From Methylopila jiangsuensis (lineage in GTDB: Bacteria; Pseudomonadota; Alphaproteobacteria; Rhizobiales; Methylopilaceae): 64,000 nucleotides of DNA. The number at the start of each line of letters is the position of its first letter. Positions within the stretch are counted from its first letter, which is position 1. Location of the stretch: NCBI RefSeq assembly GCF_027922305.1, contig NZ_BSFK01000002.1:1-64000 (forward strand), written 5' to 3'. Of the stretch, positions 45,124 through 55,736 are shown piece by piece. The notes beneath the pieces were generated by a model, which was not told where the DNA came from, did not search any database, and saw only the letters and a program-made list of their open reading frames with translations. Made by a program: the position numbers and the translations under genes.

Positions 45124-45127
<4 letters not shown>
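44489..45127 (-). CDS. NUDIX hydrolase (ADP-ribose pyrophosphatase-like)
   Basis: About 212 residues. The Nudix box is visible as GRMEPGEDAAEAAARELTEE, continuing with TG (residues about 95-116 in this start). The surrounding DALVLIRQFRLPA and PTPGIVDENATVFLA match ADP-ribose or sugar-nucleotide pyrophosphatases. The start is set at a GTG (45127) that overlaps the yejF-like stop as GTGA; ATG at 45109 is the alternative. Being the last gene of the peptide-importer operon probably reflects coexpression rather than a shared pathway. Confidence 0.88.
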
Positions 45128-46769
<1,642 letters not shown>

Positions 46770-46773
<4 letters not shown>

Positions 46774-47246
46774 GAGGCGGCGTCAATCTCCGCGAAAAGG
46801 GCGTCAAGGTCGGCGAGGTCGAGGGAGACGGCGAGCAAGCCGAGGCTTCGGGCGACGCTCCGCACTTTCCGATCGTGCGAAACGATCGTGGCGCAACCAT
46901 CGGCGACGGCGCTCGACACGTGGATCGCGTCCGGCAGCTTCAGCGCAAGATCGCTCGCCCGCAGCCGTGCGGCGGCGATCAGGAGCGTGCGGTCGACCGG
47001 ATAGGGCGCGACCGTCGCGCCGGGCGCGATCAGCGCCACATAACCCGCCGCCAGTTCTTCGCGCGCCGCTTCGCCTTCTGAAGCGCCGGCGCGCAGGACG
47101 CCCACAAGAACCTCGGACAAGGAGAGTTCGCTTGTCCTCAGACTTTCCCGGGGAAGCCGGCGCGCGAGGTCCGCAAGCCTCTCCGCGCTGTCGTCGCGCC
47201 CTTCGACCATCCGGATGACGGCGTTCGCGTCCAGATAGATCCTCAT
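46770..47246 (-). CDS. PIN-domain protein, probable VapC-type toxin
   Basis: A 158-residue PIN-fold ribonuclease. Acidic residues expected in the active site are in MRIYLDANAVIRM, SLSEVLVGV, LPDAIHVSSAV and IVSHDRKVRS. VapC-type toxins cut tRNA or rRNA and are paired with an upstream antitoxin. Here a 78-residue gene ends seven bases upstream. Its stop overlaps the yejF-like start (ATGA), so the toxin is embedded in the transporter operon. Whether it is an active toxin cannot be judged by eye. Confidence 0.9.
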
Positions 47247-47253
47247 GCTCGGG

Positions 47254-47490
47254 TCAGCGGTCCCACTCGTCGCGGAGCGCGCGCGTCCGCCGGGTGGTTT
47301 CCTCAAGCGTCTCGACCTTCAGAAGGCCGGCGTTTTGCAGCTCTCTGACCCGCGCGCGAAAGGAGTCGAGCCCGCTGGCCGGCCCCTCCACCGTCACCTT
47401 CACCCGCGCGCCGGCGTCGAGGCCCGCCCGAAGGTCCTCGGGCAGGCGTTCGACGGGGTAATTGTCGCGGATGATCTTCTCGCGCTCCAT
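47254..47490 (-). CDS. Putative antitoxin of the PIN-domain protein
   Basis: A 78-residue charged helical protein (MEREKIIRDNYPVERLPEDL, then ARVRELQNAGLLKVETLEE). Its size, charge and position directly upstream of a PIN toxin fit an antitoxin. I see no clear AbrB, RHH or Phd/YefM signature, and the N-terminal part (residues about 7-35) may be the DNA-binding or dimer part. The start at 47490 has AGGA eight bases upstream; a Met at 47499 is possible. It begins 22 bp after the permease gene stop. Confidence 0.65.
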   Translation of the reverse strand: MEREKIIRDNYPVERLPEDLRAGLDAGARVKVTVEGPASGLDSFRARVRELQNAGLLKVETLEETTRRTRALRDEWDR

Positions 47491-47511
47491 GGCCGCCATC
47501 CTACACCCGCC

Positions 47512-48723
47512 TCACCGGAACGTCTTCCTCGGGTCGAAGGCGTCGCGCACGGCTTCGCCTACGAAGATCAGCAGCGACAGCATCAGGCCGATCACCACGA
47601 AGCCGCAGATGCCGAGCCAGGGCGCCTGCTGGTTGGCCTTGCCCTGGGCCAGCAGCTCCCCGAGCGACGGCGAGCCCGGCGGCAGGCCGAAGCCGAGGAA
47701 GTCGAGCGCGGTCAGCGTCGAGATCGAGCCCGACAGGATGAAGGGCATGAAGGTCAGCGTGGCCACCATGGCGTTGGGCAGCAGATGCCGGAACATGATC
47801 GCCCGATCGGACACGCCGAGCGCGCGGGCGGCGCGCACATATTCGAAGTTGCGGCCGCGCAGGAACTCCGCCCGCACCACGCCCACCAGCGCCGTCCAGG
47901 AGAACAGCAGCAGGATGCCGAGCAGCACCCACACGCTCGGCGTCAGCACCGCCGAGATGATGATCAGCAGGTAGAGGGTGGGCACTGAGGTCCAGATCTC
48001 GATCACCCGCTGGAACAGCAGGTCGATCCAGCCGCCGAAATAGCCCTGCACCGCGCCGGCCGTGACGCCGATGACCGAGGACAGCAGCGTCAGCGCCAGA
48101 CCGAACAGCACCGAGAGCCGGAAGCCGTAAATCAGCCGGGCCAGCACGTCGCGGCCCTGGTCGTCGGTGCCGAGCCAGTTCCATTCAAGGTCGCCGCAGC
48201 CCTTGGCGCGGGGCGCGGCCCCGCCCTGCTGCGCCACCGGATCGCCGTCGGGCGTGCGGTCGGCCATGGCCTTTGCGCATTGGGCGTCGGTCAGCAGCCA
48301 GGTGGGCGGCGAGGGGGCCGGCGTCGGCAGGTTGAGGTTGATGGTGTCGTAGGAGTAGCGCACCGGCGGCCAGATCATGTAGCCGCCGGACTGCTTGATC
48401 AGGTCCTGGAGATAGGGGTCGCGGTAGCCGGCCTCGGTCTCGAAGTCGCCGCCGAAGGCGGTCTCGGGGTAGAACTTCAGCGCCGGGACATAGAACGCGC
48501 CGTCGTGCTTCACGAGGAACGGCTTGTCGTTGGCGATCAGCTCCGCGCCGAGGCTCAGCACGAACAGGATCAGGAACAGGATCAGCGACCAGAACCCGCG
48601 CCGGTTGGCCTTGAAGTTGGCGAGCCGGCGGCGGTTGATCGGAGACGGGCCGCGCTTGGGCGCGGCCGGCATGGGCGGGGCGCCGGGCGAGGGCGGCGGA
48701 ACGGCGAGGGCGGCGTCGGTCAT
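47512..48723 (-). CDS. yejE: Peptide ABC transporter permease (YejE-like)
   Basis: A 403-residue inner-membrane permease. A Pro-rich N-terminus leads into SPINRRRLANFKANRRGFWSL, then one TM. A long periplasmic insert of about 120 residues (FYPETAFGGDFETEAGYRDP, characteristic of YejE) follows, then GTDDQGRDVLARLIYGFRLS and five more TM helices with the coupling motif ALGVSDRAIMFRHLLPNA. It forms a heterodimer with the YejB-like permease encoded one base upstream. Confidence 0.94.
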   Translation of the reverse strand: MTDAALAVPPPSPGAPPMPAAPKRGPSPINRRRLANFKANRRGFWSLILFLILFVLSLGAELIANDKPFLVKHDGAFYVPALKFYPETAFGGDFETEAGYRDPYLQDLIKQSGGYMIWPPVRYSYDTINLNLPTPAPSPPTWLLTDAQCAKAMADRTPDGDPVAQQGGAAPRAKGCGDLEWNWLGTDDQGRDVLARLIYGFRLSVLFGLALTLLSSVIGVTAGAVQGYFGGWIDLLFQRVIEIWTSVPTLYLLIIISAVLTPSVWVLLGILLLFSWTALVGVVRAEFLRGRNFEYVRAARALGVSDRAIMFRHLLPNAMVATLTFMPFILSGSISTLTALDFLGFGLPPGSPSLGELLAQGKANQQAPWLGICGFVVIGLMLSLLIFVGEAVRDAFDPRKTFR

Positions 48724-48724
48724 G

Positions 48725-49837
48725 TCACACCTCCCGCGCCTCGAAGTCGATGCGGGGGTCGACCCACATGTAGCTCAGGTCCGAGATCAGCGAGACGACG
48801 AGGCCGAGCAGAGAGAAGATGAAGAGGCTGGCGAACACCACGGCGTAGTCGCGGTTGACGACGGACTCGAAGCCCAGCAACCCGAGTCCGTCCAGCGAGA
48901 AGATGGTCTCGATCAGCAGCGAGCCGGTGAAGAAGGCGCCGATGAAGGCGCCGGGGAAGCCCGCGATCAGCAGCAGCATGGCGTTGCGGAACACATGGCC
49001 GTAGAGCACCTGATTCTCGGTCAGGCCCTTCATGCGTGCGGTCTGGACGTACTGCTTGCGGATCTCGTCCAGGAACGAGTTCTTGGTGAGCAGCGTGGTG
49101 GTGGCGAAGGCCGAGATGCCGAGCGCGATCAGCGGCAGCGTCAGGTGCCAGAAGTAGTCGACGATCTTGCCCCACAGCGAGAGCTCGTTCCAGTTGTCGG
49201 AGGTGAGGCCGCGCAAGGGGAACCAGTCGAGGAAGCTGCCGCCGGCGAACAGGATGATCAGCAGGATCGCGAACAGGAAGCTCGGGATGGCGTAGCCCAC
49301 CACGATGACGGTGGAGGTCCAGACGTCGAAGCGGGAGCCGTCGCGCACCGCCTTGGCGATGCCGAGCGGGACCGAGATCGCGTAGGAGATCAGCGTCATC
49401 CACAGCCCGAGCGAGATCGAGACCGGCATCTTCTCCAGGATCAGGTCCACCACGTCGATGTCGCGGAAGTAGCTGCGGCCGAAATCGAACCGGGCGTAGT
49501 CCCACACCATCTTGACGAAGCGTTCATGGGCCGGGCGGTCGAAGCCGAACTGCTTCTCCAGCTGCTTGATGAACTCGGGGTCGAGCCCCTGAGCGCCGCG
49601 GTATTTGGAGGTGATCGGGTCGTTGGAGGCGCCGCGCTGGGTCTGCGCGGCGGACAGGTCCGAGCCCGAGCCGCCGGAGAAACGGGCGGTGGCGGAGGTG
49701 TCCTGTCCGCTCACCTGCGCGATCACCCGCTCCACCGGCCCGCCGGGCGCGAACTGGATGATGACGAAGGAGATCAGCATGATGCCGAGGATGGTGGGCG
49801 CGATCAGCAGCAGGCGCCGCGCGACGTAAGCGAGCAT
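48725..49837 (-). CDS. yejB: Peptide ABC transporter permease (YejB-like)
   Basis: A 370-residue inner-membrane permease of the DppB/YejB type: MLAYVARRLLLIAPTILGIM as first TM, FVIIQFAPGGPVERVI, an extended periplasmic loop (about 40-120), ERFVKMVWDYARFDFGRSYF, and the coupling segment YVQTARMKGLTENQVLYGHV. It ends one base before the yejE-like start. An 86-bp gap separates it from the upstream binding-protein gene. Confidence 0.94.
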   Translation of the reverse strand: MLAYVARRLLLIAPTILGIMLISFVIIQFAPGGPVERVIAQVSGQDTSATARFSGGSGSDLSAAQTQRGASNDPITSKYRGAQGLDPEFIKQLEKQFGFDRPAHERFVKMVWDYARFDFGRSYFRDIDVVDLILEKMPVSISLGLWMTLISYAISVPLGIAKAVRDGSRFDVWTSTVIVVGYAIPSFLFAILLIILFAGGSFLDWFPLRGLTSDNWNELSLWGKIVDYFWHLTLPLIALGISAFATTTLLTKNSFLDEIRKQYVQTARMKGLTENQVLYGHVFRNAMLLLIAGFPGAFIGAFFTGSLLIETIFSLDGLGLLGFESVVNRDYAVVFASLFIFSLLGLVVSLISDLSYMWVDPRIDFEAREV

Positions 49838-49923
49838 GCGGGATCAGACCTTCATCGAGGCGGGCGGAGAGCCCGCGAAACCCGTGCGCGCGGAGGACGC
49901 GGCGCGGGGCGCCATGAGCCGGA

Positions 49924-51849
49924 TCACGGCCGCACTCCCGCCCTGGCGGCCTTGTCCTCGTCCCACCACCAGACGTCGGGCGCGCCGCGCTCGTAGCGGG
50001 GTTTCTCCGCCGGGTGGCCGAAGGCGTCCCAATAGGCCAGCGTGTGGGTGTCCTTGTACCAGGCCGGAACCCAGTTGCGCAGCGAGCGCAGCACCCGGTC
50101 GAGCGCGCGGCAGGCCACGTTGAGCTCGTCCCGCGTCTTCGCCGCGGCGATGGCCTCCACCAGCGCGTCCACCGCCGGATCGGCCACGCCGGACAGGTTC
50201 TGCGAGCCTTCGAGCTTGGCGGATTCCGAGGAGTAGACCTGCCGCAGGCCCTCGCCCGGGGTGGGCGACATGCTCATGCGCAGGCTGATGACGTCGAAGT
50301 CGAAGCTCTTCAGCCGGTTCTGGTACTGCGCCGCGTCCACCTGGCGGATGGCGGCGTCGATGCCGAGGAACTGCTTGAGGTTCTTGATGTAGGCGCTCAC
50401 ATGGGGCTGGAGCCCCGGCTCGTATTCGAGGAACTCGATCGCGAACGGCTCGCCCGCGGCGTTCGTGGCCCGGCCGTTCGTGATGGTCCAGCCGGCCTCG
50501 CGCATCAGCCGCACCGCCTCGCGCATCAGCCGGCGGTCTTGGCCCGAGCCGTCGCTGACCGGCGGCGTCCACGGCGCGCCGAAGACGTCGTCGGAAATCT
50601 TGCCGCGGAACGGCTCCAGCAGCTTGAGCTCCGCGCCTTCGGCCGGCCCGGTCGCCATCATCTCGGGCGCGCCCTGAAACACGGAGACCGTGCGCTTGTA
50701 GGCCCCGAACATCAGGTTGCGGTTCATCCACTCGAAGTCGAACACGAGGTTCAGCGCCTGCCGGACCCTGGGGTCCTGGAACTTCCCCCGCCGCAGGTTG
50801 AAGAACCAGCCCTGTCCCCCGGAGGGGGTGAGGTCCGGCAGCGTCTCGCGCTTCACCTTGCCCTCGCGCACCGCCGGGAACTCATAGCCGGTGGCCCAGA
50901 CGCGGGAGGTGAACTCCTCCCGGAACAGATAGGCCCGGCCCTTGAAGGCCTCGAACGCCACGTCCCGGTCCCGGAAGAACTCGTAGCGGATCTGGTCGAA
51001 GTTCCACTGGCCGACGGCCACGGGCAGATCCTTCGCCCACCAGTCCTTGACCCGCTCATAGGCCACGTAGCGGCCCTGCTCGAACCGGCTGACCTTGTAC
51101 GGGCCGGAGCCGAGCGGCGGCTCCATGGTCGCCTCCTCGAAGGCGCGGGTCGCGTACCAGGCCCTGGAGAAGATCGGCAGCGCGGCCAGCGTCAGCGGCA
51201 GGTCGCGGGTGCGGTTCGGCTTCAGCCGCAGGATCACCACGTCGTCCGAGGGGGCCTCGACCGTGTCGAGGTCGCGGATCGACTGGGCGACGAGCGGGTG
51301 GCCCTTGGCCTTCAGCGTCTCCAGCGACCATTTCACGTCCGCCGAGGTCAGAGGCGAACCGTCATGGAACCGGGCTTCGGGCCGAAGCCGGAACCGATAG
51401 GCGAGGCCGTCGCCGGAGACCGCGACCGAGGCCGCGACCAGACCGTAGAGCGCGTCCGGCTCGTCGGCGGCGCGCGCCATCAGGCTGTCGAAGTTCAGCG
51501 CCATGCCCTGCGCGCCTTCGCCCTTCAGGATGTAAGCGTTGAAGGTGTTGAAGGTGGTCAGGCTCTGGTTCAGCGAGGTGTTGTGCGCGGTGTGGCTGAA
51601 GGTCCCGCCCTTGGGCGCGTCGGCGCGCACATAGGCGAGGGCCTTGAAGTCGGGCGCGTATTTCAGGTCGCCGAAGGCCGAGAGGCCGTGCCGCTCCGGC
51701 CCGAAGGCCCTGGGATCGCCCTCCACGGCGGAGGCTGCGGCCGGCGCGCCTTCGCTCTCCGCATGGGCGAGCCGGGGCGCGGCCCAGGGCAGCGCGGCCG
51801 CCACGCCCGCATAGGCGAGGACGTCGCGGCGGGACGGCGCCCGGCTCAC
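49924..51849 (-). CDS. Peptide-binding protein 2 (YejA-like, Tat-type signal)
   Basis: A 641-residue extracellular solute-binding protein, family 5 (oligopeptide/microcin C). It starts at a GTG that overlaps the stop of the preceding binding-protein gene (GTGA). The N-terminus SRRDVLAYAGVAAALPW looks like a twin-arginine signal peptide. The mature part carries HGLSAFGDLKYAPDFKALAYV, DAPKGGTFSH, FRLRPEARFHDGSPLTSADV and GSGPYKVSRFEQGRYVAYER. It is the second of two paralogous binding proteins encoded in tandem. Confidence 0.93.
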   Translation of the reverse strand: MSRAPSRRDVLAYAGVAAALPWAAPRLAHAESEGAPAAASAVEGDPRAFGPERHGLSAFGDLKYAPDFKALAYVRADAPKGGTFSHTAHNTSLNQSLTTFNTFNAYILKGEGAQGMALNFDSLMARAADEPDALYGLVAASVAVSGDGLAYRFRLRPEARFHDGSPLTSADVKWSLETLKAKGHPLVAQSIRDLDTVEAPSDDVVILRLKPNRTRDLPLTLAALPIFSRAWYATRAFEEATMEPPLGSGPYKVSRFEQGRYVAYERVKDWWAKDLPVAVGQWNFDQIRYEFFRDRDVAFEAFKGRAYLFREEFTSRVWATGYEFPAVREGKVKRETLPDLTPSGGQGWFFNLRRGKFQDPRVRQALNLVFDFEWMNRNLMFGAYKRTVSVFQGAPEMMATGPAEGAELKLLEPFRGKISDDVFGAPWTPPVSDGSGQDRRLMREAVRLMREAGWTITNGRATNAAGEPFAIEFLEYEPGLQPHVSAYIKNLKQFLGIDAAIRQVDAAQYQNRLKSFDFDVISLRMSMSPTPGEGLRQVYSSESAKLEGSQNLSGVADPAVDALVEAIAAAKTRDELNVACRALDRVLRSLRNWVPAWYKDTHTLAYWDAFGHPAEKPRYERGAPDVWWWDEDKAARAGVRP

Positions 51850-53825
51850 GAGCGGCCTCCGGTGGCCTTGGCCTTCTCCGCGTCGAACCACCACAGCGTC
51901 GGGAACATGGCGCCCCGGGGCGGCAGGTTGTCGGGCCGGGCGAAGCGGTTCCAGCGCGCTGTGCGGTCCTCGACGCTGGTGAACTGCGGCACCACGTAGT
52001 TGTGGGCCAGCAGCACCCGGTCGAGCGCGCGGGTGGCGGCCACCAGCTCGTCGCGATCCCGGGCGTAGATCACCTTCTCGATCAGAGCGTCGATCCCGGC
52101 GTCCTTGATGCCGACCACGTTCTGGGAGCCCTGCCGGTCCGCGGCCTCCGAGCCCCACATGTCGCGCTGTTCGTTGCCGGGCGAGAGCGACTGCCCCCAG
52201 CCCATGGTGATGACGTCGAAGTCCGACGAGCGGATGCGGTTGATGTACTGGCTGTCGTCCAGCAGCCGCTGGCTCACCTGCACGCCGAGACGCTCCAGCG
52301 CCGGACGGTAGAAGCTCAGCGACCGCTCGGCGCTTGGGTCGTTGTAGATGAACTCCAGCGTGAAGGGCTCGCCCTTGCCGTTGCGCAGCACCGGCCGGGT
52401 CGGCGCCGAGGACAGGCCGACCGCCCGGAGCGCCTTGTCGATGAACGAGACCTCGCCGTCCTCGCGCGCCTCCTGCCGCACGGTCCAGCCGGCCTCCTTC
52501 AGCAGCCGCACCGCCTCGCGCAGGTTCTCGCGGGTCTTCTCGGGCGAGCCGCCGGTGGGGTTGGCGTAAGGCGCGGTGAAGACCTCGGCCGGAACCTTGT
52601 CGCGCACGCTCTCAAGGATTTCGAGCTCGCGGCCCTCGGGCAGCCCCTTCGACGCCAGCTCCGTGCCGTAGAAGTAGCTGTCGATGCGGACATACTGTCC
52701 GAACATGATGGTCTTGTTGATTTCCTCGAAGTCGAAGGCGAGGTTGAACGCGCGGCGCACGCGCGGATCCGTGAATTTGTCGCGGCGGGTGTTGAAGGCG
52801 TAGCCCTGCATCCGGCCGGATTCCGAGTCCTTGAAGGTCTCCAGCACGACCCGGCCGTCCTTCGCCGGCGGGAAGTCGTAGGCCGTCGCCCAGTTCTTGG
52901 CGCTGTTCTCCTCGCGCCAGTCGTACTGGTCGCCCTTGAACGCCTCGACGATCACGGTGGTGTCGCGGAAGTAGTCGAAGCGGATCTCGCCGAAGTTGTG
53001 CGTCCCCACCCGCACCGGCAGATCCTTGCCCCAGTAGTCCGCCACGCGCTCGTAGGCGATCCAGCGGCCGGGGGCGAAGTCCTTCACCCGGTAGGGCCCG
53101 GAGCCGAGCGGCTTCTCGAGCGCGCCTTCCTCGATGTTGCGCTTTTTGCCGGTGGCGTCGGTTCCCTCCCACCACGCCTTCGGCAGCACCTGAAGCTGGC
53201 CCATGATCTGCGGCAGCTCGCGGTTGCCCGGACCGGCGAAGGTGAAGGTGACCTCGCGCTCGCCGGTCTTCTCGGCCTTGACCACGTCCTTGTAGTAGAA
53301 GCCCATCATCGGGTTGACGCGCTTCAGCGTGTCGAAGGACCAGATCACGTCCTCGACCGTGATCGGCGAGCCGTCGTTGAACCTCGCCTCCGGACGCAGC
53401 CGGAACGTCACCGAGGACCAGTCGGCCGGGTGCTTCACCGCCTCGGCGATCAGGCCGTATTCGGTGGCGGGCTCGTCGTAGGAGCTCGTCATCAGCGTGT
53501 CGTAGAGCAGGCCCGTGCCCGCGGCCGGGTTGCCCTTGCGGATGAAGCCGTTGAGGCTGTCGAAGGTGCCGAGCGTCGCCAGGCGCGCCGCGCCGCCCTT
53601 GGGCGCGTCCGGGTTCACATAGTCGAAGCGCTTGAAGTCGGCCGGGTACTTCACGTCGCCGAACAGCGACAGGCCGTGCTTCCACGCGTCCGCGGCGGGC
53701 GCCGCCAGAGCCGCGGCCTCCTGCGGCGCGGGCTGGGGCTCCTGGGCGAAGGCCTGCGGAGCGAAGGCGAGCGCGGCGGCGAAGGCGGCGGCGAGGCGAA
53801 GCGTCATCTGCGAGCGGATTCCCAT
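51846..53825 (-). CDS. Peptide-binding protein 1 (YejA-like, Sec-type signal)
   Basis: A 659-residue family 5 binding protein, first gene of the yej-like operon. It has a Sec signal peptide (MTLRLAAAFAAALAFAPQAF, then AQ), followed by HGLSLFGDVKYPADFKRFDYV, NPDAPKGGAARLATL, FRLRPEARFNDGSPITVEDV and SPGNEQRDMWGSEAADRQGS. It is clearly paralogous to the following protein over its whole length. The start could be Met1 (53825) or Met7. Its promoter should lie in the 108 bp between it and the terminator at 53934. Confidence 0.94.
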   Translation of the reverse strand: MGIRSQMTLRLAAAFAAALAFAPQAFAQEPQPAPQEAAALAAPAADAWKHGLSLFGDVKYPADFKRFDYVNPDAPKGGAARLATLGTFDSLNGFIRKGNPAAGTGLLYDTLMTSSYDEPATEYGLIAEAVKHPADWSSVTFRLRPEARFNDGSPITVEDVIWSFDTLKRVNPMMGFYYKDVVKAEKTGEREVTFTFAGPGNRELPQIMGQLQVLPKAWWEGTDATGKKRNIEEGALEKPLGSGPYRVKDFAPGRWIAYERVADYWGKDLPVRVGTHNFGEIRFDYFRDTTVIVEAFKGDQYDWREENSAKNWATAYDFPPAKDGRVVLETFKDSESGRMQGYAFNTRRDKFTDPRVRRAFNLAFDFEEINKTIMFGQYVRIDSYFYGTELASKGLPEGRELEILESVRDKVPAEVFTAPYANPTGGSPEKTRENLREAVRLLKEAGWTVRQEAREDGEVSFIDKALRAVGLSSAPTRPVLRNGKGEPFTLEFIYNDPSAERSLSFYRPALERLGVQVSQRLLDDSQYINRIRSSDFDVITMGWGQSLSPGNEQRDMWGSEAADRQGSQNVVGIKDAGIDALIEKVIYARDRDELVAATRALDRVLLAHNYVVPQFTSVEDRTARWNRFARPDNLPPRGAMFPTLWWFDAEKAKATGGRS

Positions 53826-53933
53826 GCGTCGGCGAAGCGGTCGGCGCGCATTATGCCCCGAAACGCGGCGGGTTCCAGACGCGGGCCCGGCCTGACGCGA
53901 ACGTGAGTCCCTCGCGGCCCTCCCGCCCGGCCC

Positions 53934-53966
53934 AAAAAGAAAGGCCGGGCGCTGGGGCCCGGCCTT
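53934..53966 (-). terminator. Rho-independent terminator after the cytochrome gene
   Basis: AAGGCCGGGC and GCCCGGCCTT form a 10-bp stem with a five- to six-base loop. On the minus strand it is followed by TCTTTTTG. It lies 26 bp after the stop of the cytochrome gene. Confidence 0.88.
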
Positions 53967-53991
53967 CGAAGCATCGTCGTTCGTCTCGGGA

Positions 53992-55512
53992 TCACTTGCC
54001 CGGCAGGGGCAGCGGAGTGTCCGAGTTCTTGTTCAGGAAGGCGATGATGTTGGCCCGCTCCTGCGCGTCCTCGATCTCCATGAACATCATGGTGCCGGGA
54101 GCGTAGGCGTCGGCGTTGGTCAGCCACAGGTCGAGCTGGTCGAAGGTCCAGTCGCCCGGCTTGGCCTTGAGGGCGTCGGAGTATTCGAAGCCTTCCTGAT
54201 GGCCGTGCTTGAGCCCGACCACGCCGTAGAGATTCGGGCCGGCGCTCGCCGCCTCGCCCTTCTTCAGCGTGTGGCAGACCGCGCACTTCTCGCCCACGGC
54301 CTTCTCGCCGGCGGCGAGGTCGGCGGAGGCGAGGCGCTCGGCGATCGGGGCGCCGGAGGCCGCGGCGGGCGCCGCCGGCTGTTCGGCCGGAGCCTCGGCC
54401 TTCTTCTCCTCGGCGGGAGCGGCGGGAGCAGGCGCGGCCGGAGCGGCCTCGGTCTTCTTTTCTTCAGCCGGCGCGGCCGGAGCCGGGGCGGCCGGCGCAG
54501 GAGCGGCTTCGGTCTTCTTCTCTTCAGCCGGGGCGGCGGCCGGGGCCGCGCCGCCGCCGAGATCGAGCGGCTTGTCGGAGTTCTGGTTCAGCCAGGCGAT
54601 GAGGGCCGCCCGCTCCTGCGGGTTCTTGATGCCGGCGAAGGCCATGGAGGTGCCCGGCACGTAGCCCTTCGGGCTCTCCAGCCACTTGTTCATGGTCTCC
54701 ACGTCCCAGGTCTTGTCCGCGGTCGCCTTCATGGCGGCGGAGTAGCCGAAGCCGTCCTGGTGGGCGTGCTTCAGGCCCAGGATGCCGTAGAGGTTCGGAC
54801 CGGCCTTGGCGGCGCCGCCCTTGTCGAAGGAGTGGCAGGCGCCGCACTTCTTGGACGCGGACTCGCCCTTCTTGAGGTCGGCGGAGGCCACCAGCGCCTT
54901 GATGTCGTCGCCGCCGCCCGCGGGGGCCGCGGGAGCCGCGCCGGCGGCGGCGGCCGGAGCGGCCGCGCCCGCCGCAGGAATCTCGACCGGCTTGTCGGAG
55001 TTCTTGTTGAGGTACGCGATCAGGTTGGCGCGCTCCTCCGGGTTCTTGATGCCGGCGAAGGCCATGGAGGTGCCGGAGATGTAGCCCTTCGGGCTTTCGA
55101 GCCACTTGTCCATGGCCGCGAAGTCCCAGGTCTTGTCGGCGGTGGCCTTCATGGCGGCCGAATAGCCGAAGCCGTCCTGATGGGCGTGCTTCAGGCCGAT
55201 GACGCCATAGAGGTTCGGGCCGGCCTTGGCGGCGCCGCCCTTGTCGAAGGAGTGGCATGCGCCGCACTTCTTGGCGGCGCTTTCGCCCTTGGCGACGTCG
55301 GCCTTGGCGAGCAGGGCGAGCACGCCCGCGCCCTCCGCGCCGCCGGCGGCCTTCGGGGCCGCGCCTTCCGGAGCCTTCGCGGCGACTTCGTAGCCCGGCT
55401 TCTCGGGCTCCTTGTCCTTGAACACGGCGCTCGCGATGGCGTTGACGCCCAGGACGACGGTCAGAGAGCCGAGCACCGCGCCGGCGATCTTGTTCAACTG
55501 GAAGGCGTCCAT
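53992..55512 (-). CDS. Membrane-anchored cytochrome c with three tandem heme modules
   Basis: A 506-residue electron-transfer protein. It has an uncleaved N-terminal anchor (MDAFQLNKIAGAVLGSLTVV) and three class I cytochrome c domains. Modules 1 (about 75-180) and 2 (about 205-310) are nearly identical, each with KKCGACHSFDKGG (heme) and GTSMAFAGIKNP (axial Met). Module 3 (about 395-500) has EKCAVCHTLKKGE and GTMMFME. Ala/Pro/Glu/Lys-rich linkers separate them. Related rhizobial CycM-type cytochromes c552 usually have one heme domain, so this looks like an internal triplication. The start at 55512 avoids an unlikely 31-residue upstream extension. It probably links the bc1 complex to terminal oxidases in the periplasm. 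Confidence 0.92.
   Translation of the reverse strand: MDAFQLNKIAGAVLGSLTVVLGVNAIASAVFKDKEPEKPGYEVAAKAPEGAAPKAAGGAEGAGVLALLAKADVAKGESAAKKCGACHSFDKGGAAKAGPNLYGVIGLKHAHQDGFGYSAAMKATADKTWDFAAMDKWLESPKGYISGTSMAFAGIKNPEERANLIAYLNKNSDKPVEIPAAGAAAPAAAAGAAPAAPAGGGDDIKALVASADLKKGESASKKCGACHSFDKGGAAKAGPNLYGILGLKHAHQDGFGYSAAMKATADKTWDVETMNKWLESPKGYVPGTSMAFAGIKNPQERAALIAWLNQNSDKPLDLGGGAAPAAAPAEEKKTEAAPAPAAPAPAAPAEEKKTEAAPAAPAPAAPAEEKKAEAPAEQPAAPAAASGAPIAERLASADLAAGEKAVGEKCAVCHTLKKGEAASAGPNLYGVVGLKHGHQEGFEYSDALKAKPGDWTFDQLDLWLTNADAYAPGTMMFMEIEDAQERANIIAFLNKNSDTPLPLPGK
54396..54545. repeat. In-gene tandem repeat coding an EEKK-T/A-EA-Pro/Ala linker
   Basis: Within the cytochrome gene, a unit coding EEKKTEAAPAPAAPA or close variants occurs three times at intervals of about 54-60 bp. 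The repeats make the flexible linker between heme modules 2 and 3 and are prone to length change by slippage. Confidence 0.7.
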
Positions 55513-55736
55513 ATCGTCTCCATCTGGTAGGCCCCGCCGCAGCGGCGCGCGGACAATAATTGTCCCAATTCTAAAAATCCATGTCTCCACAGCCTTTGCG
55601 CTCATACTTTCGGCGATCTTCGGCCGCGGCTTTCGCGCTTTTGCGACACGCGCGCAAACCGGCTATCACCGGCGCGCCGGACCACCGCGCCCGCGCCAGA
55701 CCTCAATCGCTTCAAGACCCAAGCGGATCCGCCGTC

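Noticed and set aside
54396..54545. Tandem repeats in the cytochrome gene as a CRISPR array or mobile element
   Set aside because: The repeats are in frame and encode an Ala/Pro/Glu/Lys linker; there are no unique spacers and no cas genes.
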